From Agapanthus africanus (lineage: Eukaryota; Streptophyta; Magnoliopsida; Asparagales; Amaryllidaceae), in contig CM057339.1 of assembly GCA_030015575.1 (NCBI GenBank), positions 778,674,809 to 778,738,808 of the forward strand: a stretch of 64,000 bases of DNA, given 5' to 3'. Position 1 is the first letter of the stretch, and every line of letters begins with the position of its first letter. Below, in pieces: positions 34,495 to 47,430 of this stretch. The notes beneath the pieces were generated by a model. It searched no databases and was not told the DNA's origin. It worked only from the letters and a program-made list of their open reading frames with translations. The translations under genes were made by a program, and so were the position numbers.

Positions 34495-37400
34495 TGTCAC
34501 GACCCGAAAAGTACGGAACGTGAATGGCACTTAAATTACGAAACGTCTCGAGGCGTACGTAATTTAAGTAAGCCAAAACCCAGAAATCAAAACCAAATAG
34601 AGCAGTAGAGTGAAAGAAAACCAAATTATTGAAAGCGATTTTAAATCAATTAAGTCACTTCAAACTTTTTATAAAAACAACACCATTTTCCGGAAATTCC
34701 GGCAGAGTCTCCTTTGTAAATACAAGCCACAAATGGGTACAAAACATGAATATATGAATGACATGAAATAAGGTATCCCCAAACGAGAGCTAGCTCTTCA
34801 CCCAAGGCGGACTCAAAATCACACGCAATATAAATATCATCACTGTGCAAAATAAGCATAAAAAGGCATAAAGAAATAAAACATCATGTCGGCTCAAGTG
34901 AGCTCGACCCCGAGATACAACATATAAATATACAAATCTCACCGTCTCGTCTCTGAGTCGCTAATACAATAATACATGTGATAGATATGGTAGATGGAGT
35001 ACACTAGACACAATAATGATACAAGTGGCAACAAAATAATCCCGCAACCCACCTACGAACAAGGCTGCGGGTCCAAGCAAAAGGAGCAAAAGAGGAGGTA
35101 CGCCCGCCGCTACTGTGCTGACGGGTCAAACCTGCAAAACACTGTGGCATGACGGGGGTGAGTTGCCAACTCGTGAGTAATAAGTAACATCTAATAAGGC
35201 TATCGTAAGCATGTACACAATGGTGTCACAACCTACAAATACTATATGATGCGATATAATAATATGCATGCAACATGTATGCAATAAACAATACGAGATT
35301 TGAATATAATTAACATGGAAAATCTGTATTCTTATTTTATTAAACTTCTGTAAGTTAGCTTTAGTTTCATCAAGGAAATCAATATAAATATGTGTCAAGT
35401 ATCAACACTAAATATGAATATCTCAATTACCCTGGGCTCCGGCAATCCGGACTGGCCCAAAAATATCTGATCTAGGACTACGGCAAATCCGGACTGGCCC
35501 ATATCATCAAAACTCAAGACTACGTCGGTATCCTCCGGATATCCGCCGCGTCATAATTAACCGGTCGATAGTGCTTCCCTGCCAGGCTCAACGCCATCAT
35601 CTGCGACCATCTTGCCCCGGGGTACCGCACCGGGTCCACCATGCACCCACAAACGGTTCCTCCTCCTCCTCGAATCGGATGTAGGATACTGCTTAAGCAC
35701 CGATAAATCTCATGGTGGACGATAGATGCATCATATCATGAGAAAACCGCAACTTACATTTTTTAAATAGTAATACGTTTTCAAATCCTTGTGGTTTCAC
35801 TAAATTCATAAATCTCATAAATATGGAAATCCTCAATAAAATCAGAATACATGAATATTTATGATATTAACAATATGCAATGCGATGCGGAAACTAGAAA
35901 ACTATGCAAGAACAATGATGCAATAAGATATGTGCAAATGACTAGCAATCCTACGTATTCATATTGATGAATTAAATATATCAAATGCAGGTTTATTAAA
36001 CAATAATTGGCGCAAGTGATAAGATGCAGATTTAAGCAAGTTACAAATTGTTCGTGGTATAGCAATTACCAAGGCGTGTGTGTCCCCATAAATAGTGACC
36101 GTGCAGCATAAACCAAAGGTAATAGTGCGAGTGTCCTATGAGGTGCTAGCACAATATATATACATATGATAAATGATGCAATGCAACGGGGTAATTAATT
36201 ATGAACTACACATATAATTATAAGTACTAAACTACATTCTAACTATCGGACGTCATGCGCCATCCAAACGATTTCCTCCGTAGATGTGTACATCTACTCA
36301 CCGGAACGCCTCCGCTAGTCTAATCTAATTGTCGCCTTTCCTTTTCACGCCGCGTCCGATATCTCCGGGACCGATCCTAGAATTTACACAAAGCAACACA
36401 TATAAGGCTAAAATCCTGCAAAAAATGCGATATTAAAACCATATGAGAAACTAGCGTCGCAAGCTAACGCGTGTGCACTCGAAACACCGAAACGTGTGTG
36501 CTATCGTCTGAAACCACCCTGACACGCTGTGATACGCAGCAAACACTAAACCCAAACTCATAACGTACGTGTCGCGAAAGTCTAAAAGTATTGAAAACAA
36601 GGTATTTGGTTCTAGATTTTGATACAAGTTGAATTAGGAAAAGTTGCATATACCAAAAACCTACATTATATAGAAGACGCCTACGGAAAAACACCCGACA
36701 CCCAGGTCCCTACTCTGGCCGCAAATTGCGGCCAGAACAGATAAAATTGCGGCCAGAAATGGGAATGGGGGTCTCATGTCTCGTGTGTGTGATCTAAGTC
36801 TAGTAAACATGCTCCAGTAAATGCAATTTTTTCCTAAAGCAACCGGGTTAACAGCAGATCACAAAACTTGCACAATTCTTAACTAAAACGCTAATTAACA
36901 CTAATTTAATACAATATGGTATTTTAGTGAAATCTGGTGCATAGACTTGCATTAAATGACACTAACAATATTTAATTAAGCTAATCAAGTCATAAAAACC
37001 CTAACTTCGCCTAATCTCCACTTAAACCACAAAATTAGCACTAAAACCTCACTTAAACACTACTTTAGGCTAAATAAATACAAGTTTAGTAAAAAAGGTA
37101 ATTAGGGTAAACTTTATACCTCAAGTTGGTTTAGTGATGGCTCAAACTTGCTAACCTTGCCTTCAAAGGCAAAGACTTGCCTCAAGAACCAACAAAGGGG
37201 GTGATTTGCATGAGGTTTTGTGAAGAAAGATGGATTTTTGATGGAGATGAGCTTGGATGAATGAAGAAGAAGAAGAAATGAAGGGGAGGGGCTGCTAGAG
37301 CTGGGGCGGCTGCTGCTGCAAAAGAGAGGGCAAGAGAGAGAGAGTGTGTGTGTGTGACAAGGTCAAGGCTTCCCATGCCCATTTAATGCCCCATGCCTCT

Positions 37401-37757
37401 CCAATTTCATTTCTTATTTCTTATTTCTTAAAATGTTTGGGTAATTAAAAAGGAAATGGTAATCAAGAGGGAAAATAAAAAGGAAACATGTTACATTGTT
37501 AACCTAGCGTAAAAATTGTGTTGTGCATGCTAACTAAATTTTGCTTAGAAAATAATAGTTAAGGAAATTTGATAAATATTTGAACAATAAATTAAATATT
37601 AATTAAAAAACACAATTATATATATAATTACATATTTTCAGAATTAAAATTTGATTTATTCTAGTATATATGGAAATAGCTATTAACGAGATTTATGAAA
37701 AACACATTATCGCTAATTAACGCGAAAATAACCTAAACGAATTTTCAAGGTGTTACA
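34495..37757 (-). mobile_element. Gypsy LTR3 (5' LTR of the complex)
   Basis: 3263 bp, TGTCACGACC to GGTGTTACA, then ATGTA (37758-37762), matching the duplication before LTR1. Its simple-sequence tract near 37263-37350 is shorter than in LTR1. No gene inside. Confidence 0.9.
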
Positions 37758-37935
37758 ATGTATAAACGATATGGTAAAAGAAACATATGCACATATTGAG
37801 GTAGAATCAAACCAAGTAGCATACTACCATTTTGAGCAAGACTGTTATTATAACTGTGAATATCCCAAGCTTCCAATATGTAATATACAATCTAGTATGA
37901 TACAATAATGGCCTCTAGGGCATATATCACTAACA
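37758..37935 (-). mobile_element. Copia A 5' LTR, remaining part
   Basis: This is the outer end of the interrupted LTR. The minus strand starts TGTTAGTGATATATGCCCTA at 37935. The block AAGTAGCATACTACCATTTTG (here read at 37816) matches, in reverse complement, Copia B's LTR near 41650. The next bases, GATAT (37936-37940), would be one copy of its target duplication. The other copy is not found because Copia A's 3' end is lost. Confidence 0.75.
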
Positions 37936-40900
37936 GATATCAAGTTCATTAAGTTAAAGGTTTTTTGCCAAAAACCATCCGTAGACCTCCATCATTTCAG
38001 ATTAGCATTGCTTAATATTCGTACAATGTATTTCGATCTTTAGTCGAGACGTAGTGTACAGTAGCTAAGTAATGCTTTTCTGCTGCATGATTATGCGATT
38101 GGTTAGGACAGTCGTACGATAGTTTTGATCTTTAGGCAGGTGTTGTACGGATGAGTTTAATGCAATCAAGATAATGACGGATAGAACTTGACTAGGACCC
38201 TTTGGCATTTTGATCTTTAGTCAAGATCACTTGGGTCCCATGGGCAAAATCCATATCGAGAGTTTCATATATAAGGGAAACTTGCCAAGTTTGCGCATTC
38301 CTTCTGGAGTATGATAATTTTGGTTAGCTTCTATCAAGATTATCACACAATGATAGTTGGGTCTCGATTCCCACTGGTGAGTAGTTTACTCCTCGGGTTA
38401 TCCCAAATGATTCTCCTTTTAGGGTTTGAAGGAGAATTCGAGGAAATAATGGGAGCCATCCTGATTAAATAAAATGATTAACCAATCTAATTTAGGTTAG
38501 AATACACGCTAAGTGTTTCTTTTCTCTCTCTAGTTTGTGACAATGTCTGACCTTAAACTATAACTCAACACCTAGTTGACCGAACTTTTTTTAAATCTGG
38601 TTTTGGATTGTCAAAATTCACGACAAAGTCGCATATATCCATGTCACTCCTACTTTCCCTTTGCATTTTTTCAGAACACTCCATATCACTACAGAGATCC
38701 ATATTGCTTGGAAATGTCATCTCGTATAGTTACATAGGAACTCGATAAAACTTATTTCAGTTGAGAATGGTCACGAATTCTGAAGAAATTGAATAGAATT
38801 ATTCGGTCGTCTTTTCCCTTTACCTTCTCTCGGGTTGCGAGGGCTCTGAGTATTAGGAGAGTACAACTATTACGCTTATTGGATAGTTTTCTTCCAAATC
38901 TTAGGCTGGTGTCGAATGATGAGGAAAGAAGAAAACCAATTAGCCTAAGTGTGGTGTACAGAAAGTAAGAAGTGGAGACATATAAAAAGATTGGAGTGAG
39001 AGCAGGAAATTTGCGACTACTGTCATGATTCTGGATAGTGGAAGAGACATTACTAGGAATACCCCGCCACACTCTCGAAACATTTTCATGTTTCAGTTTT
39101 TGTGCGGTATTAATTGAAAACTGCTTTCCCAATTTGATTCTGACTTCATGGTATATATTTATCAGACTTGATTCTCACATTTGTATGGCGTTACAGATAC
39201 TGAGTGGGAGTAGAATATTGGAAATTGAGTGATTAGATTCTCAATATCAGAATTCTTTGTAATTGGTGATATTTGAGGAAATCTTATTGGTTTTGCCTTA
39301 CGGCAAATATTTGGTTTTGAATAATCATTGTTATACATCAATTTTTAAAATTGAATATCTGTATTTTTATTTTATAAAGTGAGATAAATTTTAAGAATTG
39401 TATTTTAAACATTTACCTTTATCAGTTAAGGATAAGGTAAGGTGCATTGAATAACGGTATAGATATTCTTAACCAAAATACAGTTTTCAACTTACAACGC
39501 ACAGAATTTGAGTTAGTATACTCTATGGACTTATACATGGTAATGTATGTTGTTCGATGTCCATCAGGACAAGGGGTTGGTACTCGTACTATATTCCGTT
39601 TAGTTATGACTTCTCTGGTTTTTTACACGTATTTCGTTGAAATACAAGGTCCAAATTTTAAGAAGTTATAGGTATATGAATAAAGTATAGAACCGTGCGT
39701 TGGAAGTATCAGGATTTTTCAAGGTCATCGAAGATGTAGATAGTTATACTAGGTATTCCATCATAGTAATATTTAAGAACTTGCTTCTCTCTCAGGTTAC
39801 TCATCCGTAGGTGCGCTCCTTGATGAGTAATACCGCGTGGTCTTTTTTCTATATGGGATATGCACTAGACACAGTTGCATAACAATTGAATATGATTCCA
39901 TCTAAATTAGTGTCTTTGTTTCTATGTGGACATAGAATGGTTGCGTATTTTGAGGATGTTAAGATATGGAGTTATCTGGTTTCTGTTTAAAAACTGAATC
40001 CGGACACTCAAGGCACGTTTTTGTAATGGCAGTTTGTGGGTTATTTCGGGATTTTAGCAAAGGTTCAACTTCTACCATTTCAAGATCAAAAGTTGATTTG
40101 TTCTTGACTCGCCACCTTTCTATAAAAGGAATTTTTTTGCAAAAGAAACAAGTGGGAGTATAGTAGAACTGGAAGTGATTTCAGAATCACAAACTGTTAC
40201 TGAAAATTTAGTAGAATTTGGAGATTCAATTGGATTCGACAATCCATTACTCACTCCATAAATTTAATGGGTAAGCTCAGCCATCCGAGAGGTACTATGG
40301 TTTTTTCAAAAACGGTGACAGGAAGGTTTTGATAACCCAAGTTTTTCACTATTGTTGTCCTTGACTATGAGATCTGGCAGGTGGATGACTATAATGTCAT
40401 TCTAAATCGAATTTAGAAGTGCACGTGCATATGACTCTGGCAGAGGGTTGTTATAGTTAGCGGGAGCGTGATGGATAGGTTGCTTATGTCTATTTATAAA
40501 CTAAAGTAAGGAGAGCGGAATTGATCATCTAGTTTGATGTAAAAGTCAAATATTTTGACTTCATCAGAACAATAGATGGGCCTGGTAAGAAGGCGGTATG
40601 AAGTGATGTCCTGGTATTTGGATGACATGCTCCTGATAGGAAGTGATATTCCTATACTACGATCGATCAAAGTTTGGTTGTCACAAGGTGTTTCTCCACA
40701 TAGAATATGGACAATATATCAAGGATTCTGCTAACTATATATATGGTTTTAGATATAGATTTGGAAAGTGTCCCAATCGGAGTACTTGGACACCATTCTA
40801 AAGTAGTTTAGAATGGATGACTCTTGGCGTGGTAGTCTACCCACAGGTGATGGAGTCTCCCTTTCCAAAAGTGATGTCTTCTAGACTGACGAAGAGAAGG

Positions 40901-41552
40901 ACTGGCATGATGACATATCACTTGCTTAGGCAATTGAGTCAGTCATGCGATGTCATGTACCAGACCAGATGTTGCTTTTTGCACTTGCTGTAGTAAGCGG
41001 ATATTAATCCAATCCTGGAGAAACAAAGGGAAGCAATAAAGAAAAGAAGAGGGTGTTCTTGGTATATGGTAACAGCGGCCTCATTAAGAAAGCGATTATT
41101 ATTTCAGGCTTCCAAGGTGACCTGAATGATATAGTAACTGTCAGAGTTATAAGTTTACCCTCTTCCGAGGGGAAGCATATTGGAATGGATTCCAAGCAGG
41201 ATACTGAGATGGTCATGGCACTGGGTACTGATTACATCAGCAATAGATACAGTCTAAGAAGCTTATTGGATTTGGTGTTTATGTTATGAACGAGATCCCA
41301 TCAGATATCTAGACAAGTTCTAATACATGTATCGCTCATTTTGGGAGATAGTCGTTCTCCGCGAAGTTGAGATATAGAGAGATAAAGATAGAAATATTAG
41401 AGCGGATCCACTCACTGAGGCTATTTCTCGAACGCGAATATTTCGCAAACATGTTTTGCGAAACTAATTAGTAGAGAAGTTGGGTGATCGGTAGCACACG
41501 GACTGTGAGTATGCGACACCGTAATACTTAGCCTTAAGTACAAGTGGGAGAT
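37936..41552 (+). pseudogene. Copia B leader and degraded gag-pol
   Basis: Plus-strand Copia relic. The leader (37936-about 38540) matches Copia A's. Integrase remnants lie near 39860-39980: GYALDTVA, a stop, then QLNMIPSKLVS. Reverse transcriptase begins near 40340 (DYEIWQVDD), then YLDDMLLIGSDIPILRS at about 40617, the catalytic YxDD box, intact but surrounded by stops. After that come FRMDDSWRGSLP (about 40810) and RNase H entry MFLVYGNSGL (41053). The PPT, AAGTGGGAGAT, is at 41542-41552, directly before the LTR. Dozens of stops and shifts make it long dead. Gag and protease (38540-39480) are barely recognisable. Confidence 0.75.
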
Positions 41553-43488
41553 TGTTGGATATAGTTCCCTCAAAACAATTATTGTAATTGCAAGTAGGCA
41601 TTTATGATAATTGAACGAGGACCTATACAGGCAAAACGGTCTTACTCGAGATGATAGTATGCTATCTGGTTTGTTTTTATCATTATGTGTATACATTTTA
41701 ATAAAGCATGTAGAATTATTGCTTGACTACCAGCATTATGATAGCGATCATATACGTGGGAAATGGGTGGTCCATAAGCACATCCTTAAATGTCCCTAGT
41801 CGAGAGAGTATCGAGACCGGGCATCGATACTCCGAAGTAGACTAGTGTATACTTTTCGAGACCCCAACGAGGGGCGGCGACCGGTCTCACAAGCCATTGG
41901 TGTTGATTCACCTAAGATAGTATACAGGTGCTCATTGGAGGTGAGTACACCAGACGGACTCGCCAAGAACTTCTAAATTATATTATACCTATCGTCAGAT
42001 GGAAATTCTATTGTTGCATGAGTACAGATTAGTCCTTTGATCTGAGATTTTCATTTATCTCGTGTGAGTTCTCATTGTACTTAGATTACTACCTTACTAC
42101 GGCTCAAAGGAATCGTGCAAACAGGTTTTAGTTGGGTACAGTCCCGAACCACATGGAGGCAGTGAACAATCGTCAGGGATTCGTCTCTCCCGGTATTGGG
42201 AGTTGATGTCACACTGTGTTGGGTCAGCCATCACCATTAAATTAGTTTCTTAGTGGGTGATGAGCTTCAGACAGGCATGACCTATCGGGTTAGTCGGGGT
42301 CCGACGTTATCCACCCTCTAGACCCGGTATGCGATTATCTCAGACAAAGAGACCGAACAGTACGGAGATTGTCACAGACATTCTCAGTAGGGGTACGAAT
42401 GAGTTTGCTCGTCGGCCTTCCTTTCGTTCAATACCTGGGTAGCCGTTACGTACAGCTAGTGCCGCTGACGTGCTTGTGGTTAAACCCACTGTCAGCGTAT
42501 TGACGAGTTTTTAGAGTCACACATAGTGGATTTTCCCGGTTTAGGCGAAATGATGTAGTGGCCGTATATTGATACGTACGGGGTTTCGATTAGGTATGTG
42601 TGCTGGACACGCGGACTTCAATCGGACGGATGATAATACTAATCAGCTTAGGATTAAGCCGAATTATTAAATCAAGTTTTGATTTAATAATTTACATACA
42701 CACACATAGATATTTCGATATGTATATTCTGGTATTATTTTCATTGTATTTTTCTATCTCTAGAGTATTCGTATTTTGATACGAATACAGGCATGTATTT
42801 GTAGGGACATATTCTTGTATTTATACAAGAATACTTCTAGAAGAAGGACAACTCATTTCTAGAATTTTCTTTTAAAGAAATTACGAAATGAGATGGAAAA
42901 GAGAAATGGTGGAGAGTATGGGCAAATGAATTATAAATTCATTTGTATATATTGTTCAAGCATGGTTGTAATTTTAAAATGGAAAATTCTTTTAAACAAA
43001 ACAAATGAAGCATGCTTGAATTTGTGATGAAGATTTCATTTCACCATTGAGCTTCTCTTTCTTTCATGGCTCCTCTTTCTTCTTCTTCATCTTCAATCCT
43101 CTCATGAGTTGAGAATCATGAAAATAAAGAAAAAGAAAAATGGTAGAACACTTACACGCATTACTAAGCATCTTAGATTAGCAATCTAGGATTTTTAGTT
43201 ACTTCGTTAATGAAGTTGAAGTTTGAACTTGGTTCGCTCGGGTGAATCATCTTCGGCGAAAGAAGATCGGCTTGCAAGCACGATCCGGAGCTCTTGAAAG
43301 CATTCTAGTTTTCAATCCGATTGGAGAAAATGAAGACGTTATAAAGGTTGTGATTTCTATTCTTTTGTGCTTGCTAGTTTAGATATTTGGTTTAGATTCT
43401 TAGGTATAAGTTTCTAGTGCCGCCAAAATTTTCGTTTTTGTATTTCGCATTGGTTGCGGGTTAGCGCCGAGAGCACTAAGAACCAACA
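41553..43488 (+). mobile_element. Copia B 3' LTR
   Basis: TGTTGG...CCAACA termini, 1936 bp. It follows a PPT and abuts Copia C's reverse transcriptase at 43489. It is the same family as Copia A's LTR but in opposite orientation. Its last about 170 bp also appear in the tandem duplication at 43839. No gene inside. Confidence 0.85.
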
Positions 43489-44356
43489 TTCTTGACGTCT
43501 AGATGATGTAGACGCCAATTGCGGGTAACTGCAAGAGAGATCAAGACACGAACAGTAGTGAGTTTAGCCACAGGAGAAAAGTCTCCGCATAGTCGACACC
43601 GTATTGTTGAGTATAACTTTTAGCAACAAGACGGGCTTTCAAACGAGATACACTGCCGTCAGGATTATGTTTGATACCAAAGACCCACTGGCAACTAACC
43701 ACCTTTTTCTGTTAAGGGAGGCTGACCAGATCCCAGATGGGATTGGACTCAGTACCTGCAACTCTTCCATCATAGCCATATGCCAATCTGGATGACTCAT
43801 ACCTTTCTGAACAAAGTTAAGAAGGAAAACAGCAGACAATTGGAGCAAATGAAGACGCTACAAAGGTTGTGATTTCTATTTTTCTGTGCTTGCTAGTGCC
43901 ACCAAAATTTTGTGTTTGGTTTAGATTCTTAAGCATAAGTTTCTAGTGCCACCAAAATTTCGTTTTTGTATTCCGCATTGACTACAGGTTAGCGGTGAGG
44001 ACACTGGGAACCAACATTCTTGACGTCTAGCTGATATAGAGGTCAATCGCGGGTAACTGTAAGAGAGATAAAGACATGAACAGTAGTGAGTTTAGCCACT
44101 GGAGAAAAAGTCTCCGCATAGCCGACACCGTATTGCTGAGTATAACCTTTGGCAACAAGACGTGAACAAGATACACAGCCATCAGGATTATGTTTGATAG
44201 CAAAAGCCCACTGGAGACCAACCACCTTTTTCTGTGAAGAGAGACTGACCAGATCCCAAGTGTGATTAGACTCAGTACCTGCAACTCTTCCCTCATAGCC
44301 CTATGCCAATCTGGATGACTCATACCTTTTGAACAGAATTAGGAAGGAAAACAGCA
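43321..44356. repeat. 518-bp tandem duplication spanning LTR B / Copia C junction
   Basis: 43321-43838 and 43839-44356 are direct copies starting TTGGAGAAAATGAAGACG / TTGGAGCAAATGAAGACG. Each contains the last about 170 bp of the Copia B LTR, the junction AACCAACATTCTTGACGTC, and about 350 bp of Copia C reverse transcriptase. The copies differ at a few percent of sites by eye, plus small indels. Confidence 0.88.
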
Positions 44357-46996
44357 GATAAGGAAGAGACAAACTGACATAGAGCTGGAGTAAGACATTG
44401 GTATAAAATAAATGAAGCAAGAGGATGAGAAGTAATGCATGTTTGTTTACCTTTGCGAAAAGCAATTGGTAAGTCGTCAGATAAACCATCCGAAGGAGGG
44501 AGAGGTGAAGGCCCGTCAGCTTCCGGCTGTATATATGGAGGAAGAGCTTTAGTAGCTGTTGTTGAATCTATCACTGCTCTCGGTAGACGACTATAGAAAT
44601 GTGTAACCGGAAGAGGATGAGGAATTTCGACACCGGTAAATTCGGTTTGAATTGGTTGGTCATCTGGAAGTATAAGAAGTGGTGGTGGTGGTGATAGGAC
44701 GGGAGAAGCACTTTCCGCTGGGGGTAAAAGAGTTGATCCTCAAGAAAAGTGATATCATGAGAGACTACGATAGTGGATGTAGAAAGAAGCAGGCAAATAT
44801 AACTTTTCCAATCCTCGGGCTTTATTTGTAAAGTCTCTATTCCTTTGTAATCGAAGCCAACTATGAACTAGCTCATGCAAGTCCTAGAATAATCAACAAA
44901 TATATGTTTGACAGTCTAGGATCCAATTTATCAAGAGTTAATCGGTGATTATGAACGTAGCAAACATACCCAAAAACTTTAAGAAAGGGAAAAAGGACTT
45001 GGTCGAGAAATAAAATAGAGAACGGTATTTGGTTTTGAAGAATCGTGGAAAGTATGCGATTAATAAAAAAATATGCAGTAAATAAGGAAAAATTCCAAAG
45101 GCGTTTTGGGACATGCATGTTAAGCATAATAGAACGATCAACGTCAAGCAAATAGCGGTTTTTTCTTTCAGCAATGTCATTTTGTTGTGTTGTGTATGAG
45201 CAGGAAGTTTGATGAATAATCCCACATAATATGCAAAGAGTTTGAAAAATACTACCCATGTATTCTTTTGCATTATCAGTTCTTAGAGTTTTAATAGAGG
45301 TATTAAACTGATTAACCACTTCATTAATAAATGTTTTAAACACATGTGGTAATTCAGATCGATTATGTAAAAGAAACAGCCATGTCATTCTAGAGTGATC
45401 ATTAATAAAAGCGACAAAATATTTGTAGCCAAATATACTAGTATGTTTGTAAAGACCCCAAATGTCAGAATGGACTAACTCAAATATTGAAGAACTACGT
45501 TTATTAACTGAAGAAAAAGAGAATCGAAAATGTTTCCCCAAAATACATGACTCGCATGAAAAACCAGATAAAGAGAAATCAGGTAATATGATACGTAGCA
45601 TAGGAAGAGGTGAATGTCCAAGACATCGATGGCAGAAAATAGTAAAAACAGCAGCAAATATAGATGTTGGTACATCCAAATAGTACAATCCATTAACTAC
45701 TTTACTACCATCAATCTGCTCCTTCATATGGTTGTCTTGGATCATAAAGTGATTAGAAGAGGAAGTTATTGAACAGTTGAAATCATTGGCAAGACGACGA
45801 ACATATAAAAGATTTGTACGAAGTGAAAGAACAGTTAGAACATTTTTTAGCGATAAGGAAGATGTCACATCAATATTGGTACAATCACGAACAGGAATGA
45901 CATCCCCATTGGCAATGGAAATGAATTTATGCGAAGTGCAAAACACAGAGTTAGAAACAATATGTGTATTGTGGTCTGAAGCCCCGAAGTAAAGGACCCA
46001 AGGGTTTGACTGAGATAATAAAGATATACCTGATGTGGTTAAATTGATAATAGAGATATAAGAGAAAATACGTTGGAGATGCTGTGAGTCTTCAGGAGAG
46101 ATCTGGGAAGATGATGATGCTAGTGGTTGAGTCGCTGTAGATGGAGAAGCCGTACTCTGTCGAGCAGTAGGAGTATAATCCGGATAACCATGTTTCTCCC
46201 AGCAGAATTGATCTGTATGGTTGGTACAACCGTAATGAGAGCAAGAAAAGGAACCGCGACCCCGTCCCCTACAACCCCGAGTACCAATAGGAGCACGGCC
46301 ACGACCAGAGGGAGATCCTCACCTACAGCCCTGAGCAACAAGGGCAGAATATGGAGCATCCACTGTAGAAGTGCCTGGTGGAGGGATACGATAAGTAGCA
46401 GCGAGAATACTATTCAGGATAGGCATACCGTCCTGAGAGAGAAGAAAGGAGCGAACTCCATCCAAGTGGGGCTTCATCTTAGCCAAATAAAGAGTCCCAA
46501 TAAGAGTCTCGTGCTGACTCTTGGTAACAGCTAGATCAGAGGAGATGGGTGATACATGTTCCATTCTTCAAGAAGCCCCCGGAACCGGGCCCCAAAGGCA
46601 TGTAGATCATCATTTGGAGTTAGCGGTAGTGAGTGCATTGAAGATATCATATAACCGCTAAAGGCTATCTTCCGATGAGTAAAGAGATTTGAGATGGAAC
46701 CGCATCTCATTCGCAGTAGTGAGATACATAATATCCCGATAACAGCTGGGTATCATAGAGTTTGTATACCGAGTGCAGACTTTGTTGTCATTTTGAGACC
46801 AAGATGAATACTGTGCATTGGAGTCGGAGGTTGGTGGAGATTCCTGAAAGAAATGGTGATGAAAGCCCCTGCTTTTAAGGGCTCGTTCAATAATGTGCAC
46901 CCATTCCAAAAATATTAGATCCAGAAAGAGCGAAGGTAGTTAGACGAAGATCCATTTGTAATCGGAAGCAGAAAGATCAATCTTGGTGTCCGTCAT
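43489..46996 (-). pseudogene. Copia C gag-pol relic
   Basis: Minus strand. Gag from ATG 46996 (MTDTKIDLSASDYKW), with LEWVHIIERALKSRGFHHHF after a stop, and a zinc knuckle-like CSHYGCTNHTDQFC (about 46230). Protease region near 45990 reads WVLYFGASDH, where the usual catalytic D(S/T)G has lost its Asp. A 357-codon open frame (45946-44873) is an integrase: HRCLGHSP...CESC zinc residues and a full DDE triad (HSDIWG, RTDNAKEY, AERKNR). Next comes the linker LPIAFRKGKQTCITSHPL (about 44460), then reverse transcriptase entry SHPDWHRAMREELQVL (44323), NPDG...RLVAKGYTQQYG...[12 protein letters not shown] and PLYQLDVKN, cut there by Copia B's LTR. The RT YxDD, RNase H and 3' LTR are not in the window. 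Ale-like by the short LTR and gag type; lineage is tentative. Confidence 0.87.
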
Positions 46997-47413
46997 ATTG
47001 AACATTGCAAGCAAAGAAAGCAAGCAATAGAAAGTGCAGATGTAACACATAAAGAGTGAGAGAAAGATACTCATCTCAAGATCAATCCATCACAGGATTT
47101 CAAGTCTGCGGAAAAATCCAGCAAGATAAGGACAGAGACGTCGAGGGCTAGAGGCGAGATGATCCAAAGGCGAGGGTTGGAAGAGAGGGCTGCGGGCGAA
47201 GGTTGGAGGCGTCGAGGATCTGGAGGCAAGGGCTACAGGCAAGGGAGGCAGCGGCTTGGAGATGAGGATTGGAGGAGAGGTTAGAGAGGCGTAGGCGGGA
47301 GGGTGGTGGCAGGAGAGAGGGAGGAGGTTGGAGAGGCGTAGGCGGGAGGGTGGTGGCAGGAGATAGGGAGGAAGGCGGCAACTAGTTTTTTTTAAAGGTT
47401 AGAATTTAGGAGA
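46997..47413 (-). mobile_element. Copia C leader, purine-rich
   Basis: Between PBS and gag. On the plus strand it is strongly G-rich with a duplicated GAGGCGTAGGCGGGAGGGTG unit (47286 and 47333). No gene supported. Confidence 0.55.
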
Positions 47414-47428
47414 CCTATTCTGATACCA
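47414..47428 (-). other. Copia C primer binding site
   Basis: The minus strand reads TGGTATCAGAATAGG, initiator tRNA-Met type, two bases from the LTR. It confirms the adjoining short repeat as the 5' LTR of a minus-strand Copia element. Confidence 0.8.
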
Positions 47429-47430
47429 TA

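Larger units (their letters stand above)
19202..37757 (-). mobile_element. Ty3/Gypsy complex element: LTR-internal-LTR-internal-LTR
   Basis: An 18,556-bp unit inserted once: ATGTA precedes it (19197-19201) and follows it (37758-37762). Three LTRs of about 3.27 kb (19202-22490, 27067-30344, 34495-37757) all begin TGTCACGACC and end TTACA on the plus strand. They separate two internal regions (22491-27066 and 30345-34494). Element sense is minus: each internal region has a PBS (TGGTATCAGAACG, TGGTATTAGAGCG) at its high-coordinate end and a PPT (CTTTAAGGGGGAAGAT) at its low-coordinate end. The coding relics (possible gag knuckle, definite integrase) are on the minus strand. No reverse transcriptase or RNase H is recognised in either internal region. 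The likely origin is unequal recombination between LTRs after a single insertion. Confidence 0.92.

Noticed and set aside
19202-37757. Assembly artefact producing the tandem Gypsy copies
   Set aside because: The copies differ at many sites, by a 440-bp indel and by private stop codons, and the outer target duplication is unique. A collapsed or duplicated contig would give near-identical copies.
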